Below are positions 16,455 through 26,292 of a stretch of DNA of 64,000 nucleotides, piece after piece. Origin of the DNA: Jeotgalicoccus nanhaiensis. Lineage in GTDB: Bacteria; Bacillota; Bacilli; Staphylococcales; Salinicoccaceae. Positions within the stretch are counted from its first letter, which is position 1. Each line of letters opens with the position of its first letter. Where the stretch lies: the NCBI GenBank assembly GCA_004570955.1, contig SPPL01000008.1, positions 31,611 to 95,610 of the forward strand, in the 5' to 3' direction. The notes beneath the pieces are model-generated. The model saw nothing but the letters and a program-made list of their open reading frames with translations, was not told the DNA's origin and did no database searches. The position numbers and the translations under genes are program-made.

Positions 16455-19382
16455 CTACTTCGTTTTTTCTTTTAGTTTGATTGTTTGAGCAGATGGAATA
16501 CTCGTATTTAAATTACATGTAAAGTACAGTACCTGGTCGTCTGACTTACTTCTAAAGTAATCAAGTATCGTTTTCGTACGCTCGCTGTCGAAATGGACGA
16601 ATGCATCGTCGATAATAATCGGCAGCTGATAGTAGCCTTTTAGTGCTCTGATAAGGCTTAGACGCAAGCTGATGTACAGCATTTCCTTGGTCGACTGTGA
16701 CAGTTCAAGCGGATGGAAGACCTGTCCATTTTTATGTTTCACGAAAATGCCTTCGTCACTGTAGATGACATTAATATAACGGCCTTTCGTTACAAATTCA
16801 AATGTTTCCCTCGCCTCTTCTATTACTATCGGCAGACGCTCATCTTTGATGGCTTTAATATGCGTCTCAATTAAGATACGAATGTATGTCAGGGACATAT
16901 ATTCTTCAGCCAGACTCTGCACAACGCCTTTACGCATACCGTAGAGGTGGTTCAGTTCACTCAGCTTGCCGTCACTTTCCAGAAGCTTGATTTCATTGTT
17001 GATTTTAACCAGTGCCTCTTGTTCCAGCTGAATCTGCTCATTCAGATTATCAAGCTGGGCACCGATATTATCTTCATCCGCTTTCAAATCTGCTAAGAGA
17101 CGGCCCGACAGCTCGTTTCTGAGGTCATAGTCGAAGTGTTCTTCATCCAGTTTGTCGCTTAGTTCTTTAAAGCGGTTGACATTGTTTATATACTCGCTGT
17201 GTTTTCTCGCGTAATAGTAATATTCTTCCTCGTCGTCCGCCTCCACATAATCCAGAAGCTGATTCAGCTCACGCTGCGATGCTGCATTCCGCTCTTCCAG
17301 TACTGTAATTTCATTTTCCAGAAGGTCCGCCTGTTCTCTGAGGTTGTAATACATCGCCTCATCTTTTTGGAGTTTCGACGACAGCTGACCTGCTTCATGG
17401 AAGATGGAAGTTTGCTTGTAATGAATACCGAACGCGCTCACTTCTTCACTTACACGTGTGTCAAAATCATTCAGATTTTTAGTAATATTATCTAGTTCCT
17501 GCTGTTCTCTGTTAATCTGATGACGCTTCTGTTTAATCTGGCGTATTGTGTATATTGCATCGACGATATATTTATCGTCAAGTTCGGGATTCACTTTCAA
17601 ATTATGTTTCACTTCAGCAAGCTGTGTGTTTAAATGATCCTGATTCGCTTCGTTTACTGACAGCGTTTCTTTCAGATCATCCAGTTTAACTGAAAATGAA
17701 TTGCGTTTCGCGCGCAGGCCTTTTAATTCCTGCCGAAGATCTTTAGCATCATCGATATCAAAGTCGATATCATATTCGTTTTTGAGTGCATTAATTTCAT
17801 CCTGCAGCGTGTCAACTTCCTGCTGATAATCGGTCTTCAGCGTATCCTGTTCGCGATTATTCGTAATAACCAGTATAAACAGCGCTGCCGCACCCACAGC
17901 AAGCGAAAGTCCGCCGTATAAGTAGCTGTTGTTGATAATAAACATAACACCGATCGCTATTGCGATAATACTGATTGTAATAATCAGCGCTGCCTGCCAG
18001 TTCTTTACTCTGTCACGTTCGCGTTTTTCGCGTTCGTAATCTTTTTCAATCAGCTGATACATGCGTTTCTTTTCAACCAGTTCGAATTCACGATCCAGCA
18101 CTTCGCGTTTCTTTTTCATTCTGCCATCGTCAATCTGATTGCGTTCCGACTCTTCAATTTCGGCATCAAGCTGTTTAATATCTGCTCTCAAATGATCAAT
18201 CTCACGAATTAAATACTGTTCTTCCAGCATAATTTCATCGTACTTCGACAGCAGTGACTGCACGGACTCACGAACGATATTCGAATCGTCGACATCCGGG
18301 TGCTCTTCCTGCCAGCCGATGTCTTTCTGCAGATTTAAAATCTCATTTTCAAGATTTGCTGCCGAGTTTGATAAACGTACAGCTTCCATGTTCTGCTGTT
18401 TAATTTCGGGTTCTTCTTTTTGCAGTGCTTCAAGATAGCTGATTATATTTTTATCAGGGAACTTCACATGCTGTATTTCAGCAATCAGTGTTTTAAGTTT
18501 CTCCTGACGGAGACCGATATCTTTGGCCGTCTGTTTAACATGGTTACGCAGTGATTCGTAACGTTCGATTCCGCGCTCCGGGAAGTTGACCGGTTCGATA
18601 TTAAGCTTGCTCTCAAGCGCCTTCCAGTCTTTAATATCTTTGTGATACATGACTTCTTTCATTTTCTGCTTGCGGATCATTTCCATCTGATTCAATGCAT
18701 GTTTTTTGGAATTTAAGCTTTCGAGCGTTTTAACCTGCTCATTAATAAACATTTTATATTCTTCTTCATGTTTTTCAAGCCCGCGGATTTTTTCGCTTAA
18801 ATCATTCAAATCCTGAAGCTCTGTATTAATAACCGGGTTAATGCCGTTTCTCTTGTACAGCATTTTAAGTTCTTTGTCGATGGCATTCAGCATCTCATCG
18901 TATTCGTGGGAGCCGAGCGCTCCTGCACGGAGCAGATATTCCTGCAGCTTGTCTTCAGTCATATTTTTGTGAATATCCTGAAGTCCGAGCACATCGAACG
19001 AAAATATAGAACGGTATGTACGTTTGTCTATATAGTTCATTTTTTTAGTAAGCCATTCTTCACCCTTAGTTGTACCATCTTTAAAGTACACCTTCACATC
19101 GCCCTGGACTTTTCCTTTTAGTCTCTCTATTTCCACGGGTTCTGGTTCATCTTTAAATTTTACTGTCAGCCTGCCGCCGTAAAGGTTATGCATACGAGGT
19201 TCACGGCGCGGCTCCTGTTCCTTTTTCGTTGGAAAACCGAACAGCACAGAATGAATAAAGGACATCATCGTCGACTTGCCGGCTTCATTTTCACCGAATA
19301 TCTGAATGAAATCCTGATTTGTATTAAATTCCTGTTTAATAATTTTACCGTAGCCGTATATATTTACTGATAGGATTTTCAT
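16455..19382 (-). CDS. yhaN: SbcC/Rad50-like ATPase YhaN
   Basis: 975 residues. N-terminal Walker A GENEAGKST (30-38) and a C-terminal ABC-type half (LSQSTKEMLYISLRLSLIRAL, then PIIIDDAFVHFD as Walker B) flank about 600 residues of coiled coil, as in Rad50/SbcC. Midway (about 464-507) two hydrophobic segments lie back to back, which soluble SbcC lacks and which suggest membrane attachment. It pairs with the nuclease YhaO (8 bp upstream). The role in DNA end processing is inferred from the family. Confidence 0.88.
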   Translation of the reverse strand: MKILSVNIYGYGKIIKQEFNTNQDFIQIFGENEAGKSTMMSFIHSVLFGFPTKKEQEPRREPRMHNLYGGRLTVKFKDEPEPVEIERLKGKVQGDVKVYFKDGTTKGEEWLTKKMNYIDKRTYRSIFSFDVLGLQDIHKNMTEDKLQEYLLRAGALGSHEYDEMLNAIDKELKMLYKRNGINPVINTELQDLNDLSEKIRGLEKHEEEYKMFINEQVKTLESLNSKKHALNQMEMIRKQKMKEVMYHKDIKDWKALESKLNIEPVNFPERGIERYESLRNHVKQTAKDIGLRQEKLKTLIAEIQHVKFPDKNIISYLEALQKEEPEIKQQNMEAVRLSNSAANLENEILNLQKDIGWQEEHPDVDDSNIVRESVQSLLSKYDEIMLEEQYLIREIDHLRADIKQLDAEIEESERNQIDDGRMKKKREVLDREFELVEKKRMYQLIEKDYEREKRERDRVKNWQAALIITISIIAIAIGVMFIINNSYLYGGLSLAVGAAALFILVITNNREQDTLKTDYQQEVDTLQDEINALKNEYDIDFDIDDAKDLRQELKGLRAKRNSFSVKLDDLKETLSVNEANQDHLNTQLAEVKHNLKVNPELDDKYIVDAIYTIRQIKQKRHQINREQQELDNITKNLNDFDTRVSEEVSAFGIHYKQTSIFHEAGQLSSKLQKDEAMYYNLREQADLLENEITVLEERNAASQRELNQLLDYVEADDEEEYYYYARKHSEYINNVNRFKELSDKLDEEHFDYDLRNELSGRLLADLKADEDNIGAQLDNLNEQIQLEQEALVKINNEIKLLESDGKLSELNHLYGMRKGVVQSLAEEYMSLTYIRILIETHIKAIKDERLPIVIEEARETFEFVTKGRYINVIYSDEGIFVKHKNGQVFHPLELSQSTKEMLYISLRLSLIRALKGYYQLPIIIDDAFVHFDSERTKTILDYFRSKSDDQVLYFTCNLNTSIPSAQTIKLKEKTK

Positions 19383-19389
19383 AATTTCA

Positions 19390-20574
19390 CTACTTCCTCA
19401 TCAACATTTTTAGACGATCTTCACCCATCTTGAGAAGTTCGCCCGGCGATACTTCACTGATTGGCGGCAGATAACGGTTAATGTTCGGATCCATATACAT
19501 CGTATTAACCGCACTTCTGAATAACTCTTCATTATCTGAGTAACTCGTTTTAATATCTTTCAGCAATGCTATCTGCTCTTCATTATTATATGAGACATTA
19601 ATATTATCAATCCAGACGAATTCAGAAATATTCACTTCATCTTCCTGGAGCAGTTCGATCAGTTCATTATAGTCGCTTTGAGAAATTTCATCTTCTCCGT
19701 CATAGTTCAGCTGAAGATTAACAATGTACTTGCTCTTCTCTCTCAGACTCTGTTTGAATTCAACAATCTGCTGATACAGCTCTTCTTTCCTCAGTGAATT
19801 TGTATCCAGTTCAAGATTTTCAAAAACCACTTCCTGTACCGGAACAAAGTTTGCCGATAAAGAAACGTCGTCCCCTTCGACAAGGAGAAAACCCTTTTCG
19901 CCGGTTTCATTTTTATGACGCCCCTGGATGTTGCCTGAATAATGAACCTGCGGTAAATCCGCCAGCTGCGACCGGACATGAATATGACCGAGCGCCCAAT
20001 AATGGTACAGTTTGCTGTTCAGTGCTTCCAGATTAAATTCTGTATAGCGCTTAGCATCGTACTTTGTTTTTGCATATGTTCCGTGCAGCATACCGATATG
20101 AATACCCCGGTTATCTGTATTTGTCGGGTACTCATCCAGTTTGTTTTCATAGGATTCGTCCAGCAGATAGCTGAAACCGTGCAGATAAATCCGTTCACCC
20201 TTCGAGCTCAGCATTTCATAAGTTTCAACATTCTCTTTAAAGACGGACACATTATTCGGCCACGTCGTTTTAAAGCCGGAGGAAATTGGATCGTGGTTTC
20301 CGTGGATCATATAAACGAAGATGCCTTTTTCTTTTAATCTGTTAAATTCTTTTTTAAGGAATATTTCAGACTTCAAAGAACGGTTCGACTGATCGAATAC
20401 ATCCCCTGAGATAAGGAGGAAATCCACACCCTCTTTAATTGCAAAATCAATCATCCGGGTGACACTTTTATATGTACTTGTCATTAAAATTTCCAGTATA
20501 TTACTCGGCATCTTGGACCGGGATTTAAACGGACTGTCCAGGTGCAAATCTGCCGCATGGATAAATTTAACCAT
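19390..20574 (-). CDS. yhaO: DNA repair exonuclease YhaO (SbcD/Mre11-like)
   Basis: 394 residues from ATG 20574, about 12 bases after GAAGGA; upstream in-frame starts leave no ribosome site. The metallophosphoesterase metal-binding motifs are all present: HAADLHLDSPF at the N terminus, ISGDVFD near 65, GNHD near 97, and GHIHV near 200. The C-terminal 150 residues are an SbcD-type capping region. It probably works as a nuclease complex with YhaN. First gene of the yhaO-N-M operon. Confidence 0.9.
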   Translation of the reverse strand: MVKFIHAADLHLDSPFKSRSKMPSNILEILMTSTYKSVTRMIDFAIKEGVDFLLISGDVFDQSNRSLKSEIFLKKEFNRLKEKGIFVYMIHGNHDPISSGFKTTWPNNVSVFKENVETYEMLSSKGERIYLHGFSYLLDESYENKLDEYPTNTDNRGIHIGMLHGTYAKTKYDAKRYTEFNLEALNSKLYHYWALGHIHVRSQLADLPQVHYSGNIQGRHKNETGEKGFLLVEGDDVSLSANFVPVQEVVFENLELDTNSLRKEELYQQIVEFKQSLREKSKYIVNLQLNYDGEDEISQSDYNELIELLQEDEVNISEFVWIDNINVSYNNEEQIALLKDIKTSYSDNEELFRSAVNTMYMDPNINRYLPPISEVSPGELLKMGEDRLKMLMRK

Positions 20575-20621
20575 TAGATTCACCATTCCTTCAGAAAAAA
20601 CTCTATTCTTCAACATTATAA

Positions 20622-20650
20622 CAAAAAAGAGAGGCCGGCACGGCCTCTCA
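20622..20650 (-). terminator. Terminator of yheA
   Basis: Stem GAGAGGCCG/CGGCCTCTC, then TTTTTTG on the minus strand. Confidence 0.9.
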
Positions 20651-20664
20651 ACTAATTTTTCTAT

Positions 20665-21015
20665 TTATTGATTATTAATTTCATAAAGCTCTTCGATAGG
20701 CTTCATGATAACACGGTTTAAGTCCTGGATCAGCTGGCTCATTTTCTGTTCAGCTTCCATTAAACCTTTAATGTTTTCATCATTTTCAATTTCCTGTGCC
20801 GAGTTTTGAGCTTTTTGAATTTCTTCTTCTAAAAGTTCTTCGCCCTGCATTTGTTTTTGCTGTAATGTCATTTGAATATCTCTGAAATCATCAAACAATT
20901 TTTTTGATTCAGCATCTTCGTTAACCTTGCTGTAAAGTTCCTTCATTTGCTGAAATTCTTCTGATTCGCGCAGTGCACTTTCAAGTGCATTTGCCTGATC
21001 GTATACATTAGCCAT
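20665..21015 (-). CDS. yheA: YlbF/YmcA-family protein YheA
   Basis: 116 residues, entirely helical and highly charged, with the DFRDIQMTLQQKQMQGE and IKGLMEAEQKMSQLIQDLN stretches of the YheA/UPF0342 branch of the YlbF-YmcA family. AAAAGGAG precedes the ATG. Relatives YlbF and YmcA form a complex that influences RNase Y and development; the YheA branch is uncharacterised. It follows yheB by about 50 bp in the same direction. Confidence 0.85.
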   Translation of the reverse strand: MANVYDQANALESALRESEEFQQMKELYSKVNEDAESKKLFDDFRDIQMTLQQKQMQGEELLEEEIQKAQNSAQEIENDENIKGLMEAEQKMSQLIQDLNRVIMKPIEELYEINNQ

Positions 21016-21068
21016 TAATATAAAACTCCTTTTAGTTTGATAGTGTTACATTAACACAAATTTACTAT

Positions 21069-22199
21069 TTAGAAAAACAATACTAATATGCCCTGGGCAA
21101 TCCCGACAATTCCACCGAGTACGTAGCCGAGCATCATAATCATTTTGAATTCTTTATTTGCAACATCCATGACGAGAGATTCCAGTTTAGCCAGCTCAAA
21201 ACTGTCAATCTGTTTTTTAATAACTTCTGCAAGCTGCAGTTTATTCATTATCTTACTCATGTTCTTGCCCGAATACTCGATAAAGTTATCCTTCAGCTTG
21301 TATTTGCCTTTTTCTTTAAAGCGGATAAAAAGATCTTTATTGAAGTCTGTAATCGGTGTATTTAATATTTTTCTAATATCAATTTTCTGCTGCATCACTT
21401 CTATAATACTATTTAAGATATTATCGAGGTCTGAGCTCGTCACTAGTTCAGATAATCCGCTCTGCTTCAGTTTATTATACTCATCTTCTATGACCCGTGT
21501 TTCAATATTAATCATCTTCTCCTGCTGAATCAGTTTCAGCAGTTCAGTCTGAACGCGCTCGGTCATCGATTCTTTTGTCATCACGTATTTTAAACTGCGG
21601 GCAAGACGGCCTCTGTTTTCAGTAAACTCATCAACCATTGTATAAATGTCATGAAATCCTTTGTCAGAAGAAATATACTGTACGAGTTTATCGTTAATAT
21701 CATAAGCAAGATGAGATACTTTATTATCAATCGCATGGAGCGCATCTTCGGGCATGATATCATTTATCGTTCTGACGTACAATTTCTGTCCTTCTTCAAA
21801 GACTTTTGCACGTATTTCTTCATTAAATGAAGTAACGATTTTTTCTGTCAGACCCGACGACAGACGTTCCAGGAAATAACCCGGAGTCAGCCGTTCGGTT
21901 TCTATCGTTTCTATCTGCCTGTCTATAAAATGCATTATTAATTTATCAGTTTCCGTACTTTTTAATTTCTCTTCGAAAACTTCCGGTGTTAACAGATGCC
22001 CTGTTATAATTTCACCAAGTTTCGTCGAGGCCTCATCCCGCCGGAGAGGGATTACTCCCGGTGTGAACGGCAGCCGTTTGCCGAACAGGTATTTTGCTTC
22101 ATACGGCCTGAAAAGCATTTTAATTGCAATCGTATTTGTCAGACCGCCGATCAGCGCACCAATCAGCGCCATCATCATAACCTGAATGATTGGATTCAT
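21069..22199 (-). CDS. yheB: DUF445 membrane protein YheB
   Basis: 376 residues with a membrane segment at each end (about 5-27, including GALIGGLTNTIAIKMLFRPY, and 352-375) and a long soluble helical middle. This hairpin layout and the GG.TN..A..MLF.P motif define DUF445. Function unknown. It pairs with yheA as in Bacillus. Confidence 0.85.
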   Translation of the reverse strand: MNPIIQVMMMALIGALIGGLTNTIAIKMLFRPYEAKYLFGKRLPFTPGVIPLRRDEASTKLGEIITGHLLTPEVFEEKLKSTETDKLIMHFIDRQIETIETERLTPGYFLERLSSGLTEKIVTSFNEEIRAKVFEEGQKLYVRTINDIMPEDALHAIDNKVSHLAYDINDKLVQYISSDKGFHDIYTMVDEFTENRGRLARSLKYVMTKESMTERVQTELLKLIQQEKMINIETRVIEDEYNKLKQSGLSELVTSSDLDNILNSIIEVMQQKIDIRKILNTPITDFNKDLFIRFKEKGKYKLKDNFIEYSGKNMSKIMNKLQLAEVIKKQIDSFELAKLESLVMDVANKEFKMIMMLGYVLGGIVGIAQGILVLFF

Positions 22200-22254
22200 T
22201 ATTATTTCACCCCTTATTCAACTTAATAACTATATATTACTTTTTACAGAAATA

Positions 22255-22281
22255 AAAGAAAAAGCACCCTCGCGGGTGCTG
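22255..22281 (-). terminator. Terminator of the XRE regulator gene
   Basis: Stem AGCACCC/GGGTGCT with loop TCGC; T-rich run on the minus strand. Confidence 0.85.
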
Positions 22282-22285
22282 AAAC

Positions 22286-22732
22286 TTACCGATTGCTTTT
22301 GCGTTCGAAGTAAGTTCTTATTTCTCTTTCAATATATGATGCATGAACCGGCTGGTTATCTGCATTTAACACTCTGTAAATTGAATTCGTTTTGTTGAAT
22401 TCCAATTTATAGCCATTATTTGATTCAAGTGTTTCCCAATAAATATTTTCTTTTTCATAATTTGGGTATATTGCCGAGCCTCTTGATAAGACCTGCGTAA
22501 GTTCCAGTGGATCTCCGCCAAAAAGATTCGTCAGTACTTCACTATCTCTAAACAGTGCACAAAGCGAGATACATGTTGTCCAGTTGGGTAATATTCGCTC
22601 TTTTTCTATTTGTACCAGCGTTTTTTTGGATAATCCAATGGTGTGGCTCATAGCATCCTGGGTGTATCCAGCCTCCGTTCGAACTATCTTGAACTTAGAC
22701 TGTAGAATCTCTGTAAATTCCTGCTTATCCAT
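22286..22732 (-). CDS. XRE-family transcriptional regulator
   Basis: 148 residues. Residues about 12-68 form an HTH_3 domain (FKIVRTEAGYTQDAMSHTIG, LSKKTLVQIEKER). The rest is a small alpha/beta domain (GYKLEFNKTNSIYRVLNADNQPVHASYIE) that I do not recognise. It is probably a DNA-binding repressor; the target is unknown. The neighbouring genes (yheB downstream, gltT-like symporter upstream) are on the same strand but separated by terminators. Confidence 0.7.
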   Translation of the reverse strand: MDKQEFTEILQSKFKIVRTEAGYTQDAMSHTIGLSKKTLVQIEKERILPNWTTCISLCALFRDSEVLTNLFGGDPLELTQVLSRGSAIYPNYEKENIYWETLESNNGYKLEFNKTNSIYRVLNADNQPVHASYIEREIRTYFERKSNR

Positions 22733-22957
22733 TAAAATCGTCCCTTCACAGCACCGCGATTAAAAGTTAATCCATTATGCTTGTATATCAATTTACCTGA
22801 TATACATTGTAAATGATAATTATTACAAATTAAAGAGATTATGAAAAAATTCACTAATTATTCACTATTGAACAAAATTTTTCATTCTACTTAAATAAAT
22901 AAAAAGAAGTACGGGAGACAGTGTGATACTGCCTCGTCATACTTCCTTGTTTTTTAA
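22733..22957. other. Intergenic region between XRE gene and symporter gene
   Basis: About 225 bp of AT-rich DNA. It holds the XRE promoter region and, at 22900-22945, the symporter terminator. I saw no other structure. Confidence 0.5.
22900..22945 (-). terminator. Terminator of the dicarboxylate/amino-acid symporter gene
   Basis: Imperfect long stem AAGTA...CAGT/ACTG...TACTT; on the minus strand it ends in CTTTTTATTT. Confidence 0.7.
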
Positions 22958-24280
22958 TTACTTATTGACGATTTCACCGTCAACATATTTACTCTTGCCT
23001 TTAATGAACTTGCCTTCTTTAACATTCTGCTGATGATCGATCACAAGCGCAATCGTTGCATCACCAGTAATATTAACTACCGTACGCGTCATATCCAGAA
23101 GTCTGTCGATACCGAGAATAATACCAATTGCTGCCGGATCAAGTCCTACTGCAGTTAATACCATCGCGAGCATTACGAGACCGACACCCGGTACTCCTGC
23201 TGTTCCGATACTTGCAATTGTCGCAATAATGACGACAGTCGCCATTTGTCCGATTGTTAAATCGATACCTGACAGCTGAGCGATAAATACTGTCGCAACA
23301 CCCTGCATAATTGCGGTACCGTCCATATTCACAGTTGCACCAAGCGGCTGTACGAAACTTGAGATACTTTTGCGGATACCAAGTTTGTTCTGCGCAGTTT
23401 CAAGTGATACAGGCAACACAGCACTTGAAGATGAAGTACTGAATGCTACCGACATTGCAGGTGCAAAGTTCTTAATAAACCAGACAAAGCTCTTCTTGCC
23501 GAGGAACTGAACTACCGAACCATATACTAAGGCAAAATGTATGAATAATGCCAGCAGCACACAGATAAAGTACATTCCGAGCTGCTGAATAGCGCCGAAG
23601 CCAGCCTGTGTAAATGCAGTTGCTACAAGGCCAAATGCACCGAATGCAGCAAAGTATTTCATAATTGCCAGAACAATCCACATTATTACTTCGTTAGCTT
23701 GTTCGAATAATGTAATGATTCCGCCTGCTTTCTCTTTGACGGCAATTAACCCGACGCCGATAAAAATTGCAAAAGCAATAATTTGAAGCATGTTCTGATC
23801 AGCCAGTGCAACAAATAAATTATCAGGAATAATATTAATTAATGTCTGATCAAATGTTGTTTCCATCGCAAGCTGTGTGTCGCCGCCTTCAAGTTCTGTC
23901 GATCGGTATTCCGACACTTCCTCGGTATTCAATAAGTCTGCCTGTCCCTCACCAGGCTCAAGTATCAATGCAACTCCAATAGCCAGTGAAATTGCAATTG
24001 CAGTTGTTATCAAGTAGAAAACCATTGTTTTAATACCGATAAGTCCGAGTGTTTTCGGGTCCCCGACACTTACAACTCCGAGTACAATCGAAATGAATAC
24101 GACCGGTACAACTACCATAAAGATAAGATTTAAGAATATTTGCCCGAGCACATTAAATATGTACTGATCAATCCATTGGACCCATGCAGCGTCCGCCATT
24201 GTATTAAATATTGACCCTACTGCAATCCCCGCAATTAAAGCGATTACAATATAGAGTGTGAGTTTATTTCCTACTTTCAT
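22958..24280 (-). CDS. gltT: Dicarboxylate/amino acid:cation symporter (DAACS, GltT-like)
   Basis: 440 residues, all membrane helices plus two re-entrant loops. The family marks are intact: SFVQPLGATVNMDGTAIMQ near 305-323 (the NMDGT sodium-binding motif), the serine-rich STSSSSAVLPVS near 276 and IASIGTAGVPGVG near 350. It takes up glutamate, aspartate or C4-dicarboxylates with Na+ or H+. The exact substrate cannot be chosen from sequence. A CcpA-like site lies about 120 bp upstream of the start. Confidence 0.88.
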   Translation of the reverse strand: MKVGNKLTLYIVIALIAGIAVGSIFNTMADAAWVQWIDQYIFNVLGQIFLNLIFMVVVPVVFISIVLGVVSVGDPKTLGLIGIKTMVFYLITTAIAISLAIGVALILEPGEGQADLLNTEEVSEYRSTELEGGDTQLAMETTFDQTLINIIPDNLFVALADQNMLQIIAFAIFIGVGLIAVKEKAGGIITLFEQANEVIMWIVLAIMKYFAAFGAFGLVATAFTQAGFGAIQQLGMYFICVLLALFIHFALVYGSVVQFLGKKSFVWFIKNFAPAMSVAFSTSSSSAVLPVSLETAQNKLGIRKSISSFVQPLGATVNMDGTAIMQGVATVFIAQLSGIDLTIGQMATVVIIATIASIGTAGVPGVGLVMLAMVLTAVGLDPAAIGIILGIDRLLDMTRTVVNITGDATIALVIDHQQNVKEGKFIKGKSKYVDGEIVNK

Positions 24281-24395
24281 GTATATCCCCCTTAGCTAAT
24301 ACTTTCTGAATATGTATTCAAGTATACTTTGCTAAATGGATATTTGTCTATAAAATTAAAGTAAAGATTATGGATGAACTGCTCTAAAACGCATG

Positions 24396-24409
24396 GTTAA
24401 GCGTTTTCA
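24396..24409 (-). promoter_or_regulatory. Candidate cre (CcpA) site upstream of the symporter gene
   Basis: Minus strand TGAAAACGCTTAAC matches the cre consensus TGWAARCGYTWNCW at 12 of 14 positions, failing only at the last C-W pair. It overlaps a short AAAACGC/GCGTTTT hairpin that could instead help end airR transcription. Confidence 0.4.
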
Positions 24410-24437
24410 CAGGATGAATAATTTTTATCATTTTACA

Positions 24438-25070
24438 CTAAAAATCAATAATGTTGAATTTTATTGCATAAATGACAGCCTGAGTCCGGTCTGACACTTC
24501 CAGTTTATTTAAGATATGACTCACATGGGTTTTAACAGTTTTCTCGCTGACAAATAGCGCCTCGCTGATTTCCTTGTTAGACTGGCCTTTAACAATTTCC
24601 TTCAGCACTTCAGTCTCTCTTCTCGACAGTATATTCCGTTCATGCGGCAGATTGCCTGTTTTATCGATAACTTTTAAAATGTCAGGATGCACAACCCTGT
24701 CACCTTCTATAACGTTTTTTATCGACTGAATCAGTTCTTCCACATCCATCTCCTTAATAATATAACCGTCCGCTCCGGCACGGAAGACAGGACGAATGTA
24801 TTCCTCGCTCGTATAGCTTGAAAGAACCAGCACCTTAATGTGTTTATACTTTTCTTTCAATAAAGCAGTCAGCTCAATCCCGTCCATTTCAGGCATGACG
24901 AGATCGATTAGCACGAGATTAATCTTGTCATGATTATCTTCCAGATATTCAAGCGTCTCCCGGCCGCTGTCAAAATCTTCAACTACATTAATGTCGGATG
25001 TTGTTGATAATAAAAATTTCATGCCTTCTCTTACAACCTGATGGTCGTCAGTAAGAATTATATTATACAT
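24438..25070 (-). CDS. airR: NarL/LuxR-type response regulator, AirR-like
   Basis: 210 residues. The receiver domain has the acidic pair DDH (about 8-10), phospho-acceptor in LVLIDLVMPEMDG (Asp55 region) and Lys in IIKEMD; the C-terminal LuxR-type HTH reads LSRRETEVLKEIVKGQSNKEIS. Its start codon directly follows the stop codon of the kinase gene, so they are coupled. The kinase has four cysteines like AirS/YhcS, so I assign the pair as AirSR (YhcSR), a redox/oxygen-responsive system of staphylococci. Confidence 0.8.
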   Translation of the reverse strand: MYNIILTDDHQVVREGMKFLLSTTSDINVVEDFDSGRETLEYLEDNHDKINLVLIDLVMPEMDGIELTALLKEKYKHIKVLVLSSYTSEEYIRPVFRAGADGYIIKEMDVEELIQSIKNVIEGDRVVHPDILKVIDKTGNLPHERNILSRRETEVLKEIVKGQSNKEISEALFVSEKTVKTHVSHILNKLEVSDRTQAVIYAIKFNIIDF

Positions 25071-26189
25071 TTAATTGCCTCCAAGTTTTATACGTGTAAT
25101 TAACACAGTTCCGAGCCCTTGGCCGGACTGAATTTCAAAGGAACCGCCCATTTTATGTACGCGTTCATGCATGTTTGTCAGCCCATGGCTGACACCTGTT
25201 TTTTCTGCCGGAATAAAACCCCTGCCCTTGTCACTGATTACAAGCCTCAGCTCTTCATCAGTAAATTCCAGCAGTACTTCTGCATTTTTTGTCCCCGCGT
25301 GTTTCCTGATATTATTAAGTCCCTCTTGAACGATACGGTACAATTCAATTTCTGTCTCGTCCGGTATATTATAAAAACCATTCACTGTAATTTCTATATT
25401 CAAATCGAGAATTTTAGCGTAATGATTGACCGCTTCGATTATACCGTTCTCGAGACCGATTGGTTTTAATTGCCAAATCAGCGCCTTCATCTCTTTCATT
25501 GCATATTTCGATGTATTTTCTATTCTTTCAAAGGCGAGACTGCTCTGCTCGCTGTCCTTTAAAGCTTTAGCCGCATGAGATGTAATACCGATAGAAAACA
25601 GCATCTGGTTAACCGAATCGTGAAGTTCGCGTGCGAGCCGCTGACGTTCTTTGATAATCATATTTTCTTTTTCCCGCGTCGTTAAATCCAGCCGTTTCAG
25701 TGTAGAACCGAGCTGAAAGGCCACCGACTCCAGAAGATCCAGCTCATCCTTTTGAAACTCAGTACTGTAAGGTGTCGCCACATTTAATAAACCGAAAGAT
25801 TCCACACCGGAAATCAGCGGCACTGTAGCGTGATGTGTAATATTATTATTTTCATCAGGCATTTCCCGCGCAGCCTTTTCGAGCCTCGAACAGGCTACGA
25901 TATTCGTCGCATTCGACAATTCTCCTTTATTAAATTTATTGACGCACCAGCATTTGTCATTGCACAGGTATGTATGACCGTTATACTGCAAAGTAGGCGG
26001 TAGCTGATAATGTGCGCTCAGTTCATGCCTGCCGTCTTCATTAATAAAAAATATCCAGCCGGTTTTAAAATTTGAATGGTCGATGAGCATTTTCAATGCC
26101 CCGTCAATCATCGACTGGCGGTGGGTTTCCGTATTTAAGAACTCAGCAATATCTTTTAAAAGCTGTAACTTACTTTTCACTGTTATCAT
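25071..26189 (-). CDS. airS: GAF-domain redox sensor histidine kinase, AirS-like
   Basis: 372 residues with no membrane segment. A GAF domain (about 15-165) contains Cys76, Cys80, Cys82 and Cys100 (CNDKCWC...AC), the spacing expected for the [2Fe-2S] ligands described for S. aureus AirS. A HisKA_3 dimerisation segment follows with ERQRLARELHDSVNQ (His190), then a HATPase domain with NIRKHA and DKGRGF. The cytosolic kinase phosphorylates the adjacent regulator. The redox function is inferred from the conserved cysteines. Confidence 0.82.
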   Translation of the reverse strand: MITVKSKLQLLKDIAEFLNTETHRQSMIDGALKMLIDHSNFKTGWIFFINEDGRHELSAHYQLPPTLQYNGHTYLCNDKCWCVNKFNKGELSNATNIVACSRLEKAAREMPDENNNITHHATVPLISGVESFGLLNVATPYSTEFQKDELDLLESVAFQLGSTLKRLDLTTREKENMIIKERQRLARELHDSVNQMLFSIGITSHAAKALKDSEQSSLAFERIENTSKYAMKEMKALIWQLKPIGLENGIIEAVNHYAKILDLNIEITVNGFYNIPDETEIELYRIVQEGLNNIRKHAGTKNAEVLLEFTDEELRLVISDKGRGFIPAEKTGVSHGLTNMHERVHKMGGSFEIQSGQGLGTVLITRIKLGGN

Positions 26190-26292
26190 CCCTTTTAATA
26201 AATTGTAAGAAATTTGTTACACTTAATACAGCTGTTAACACTTATAATATAAAAGTAAGTTACAAAACTAAAACGAAAGGACAAGCGCTGAT

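Noticed and set aside
24384..24409. Intrinsic terminator of airR
   Set aside because: AAAACGC/GCGTTTT is a weak stem and has no T-run on the minus strand. I kept it only as a possible cre site.
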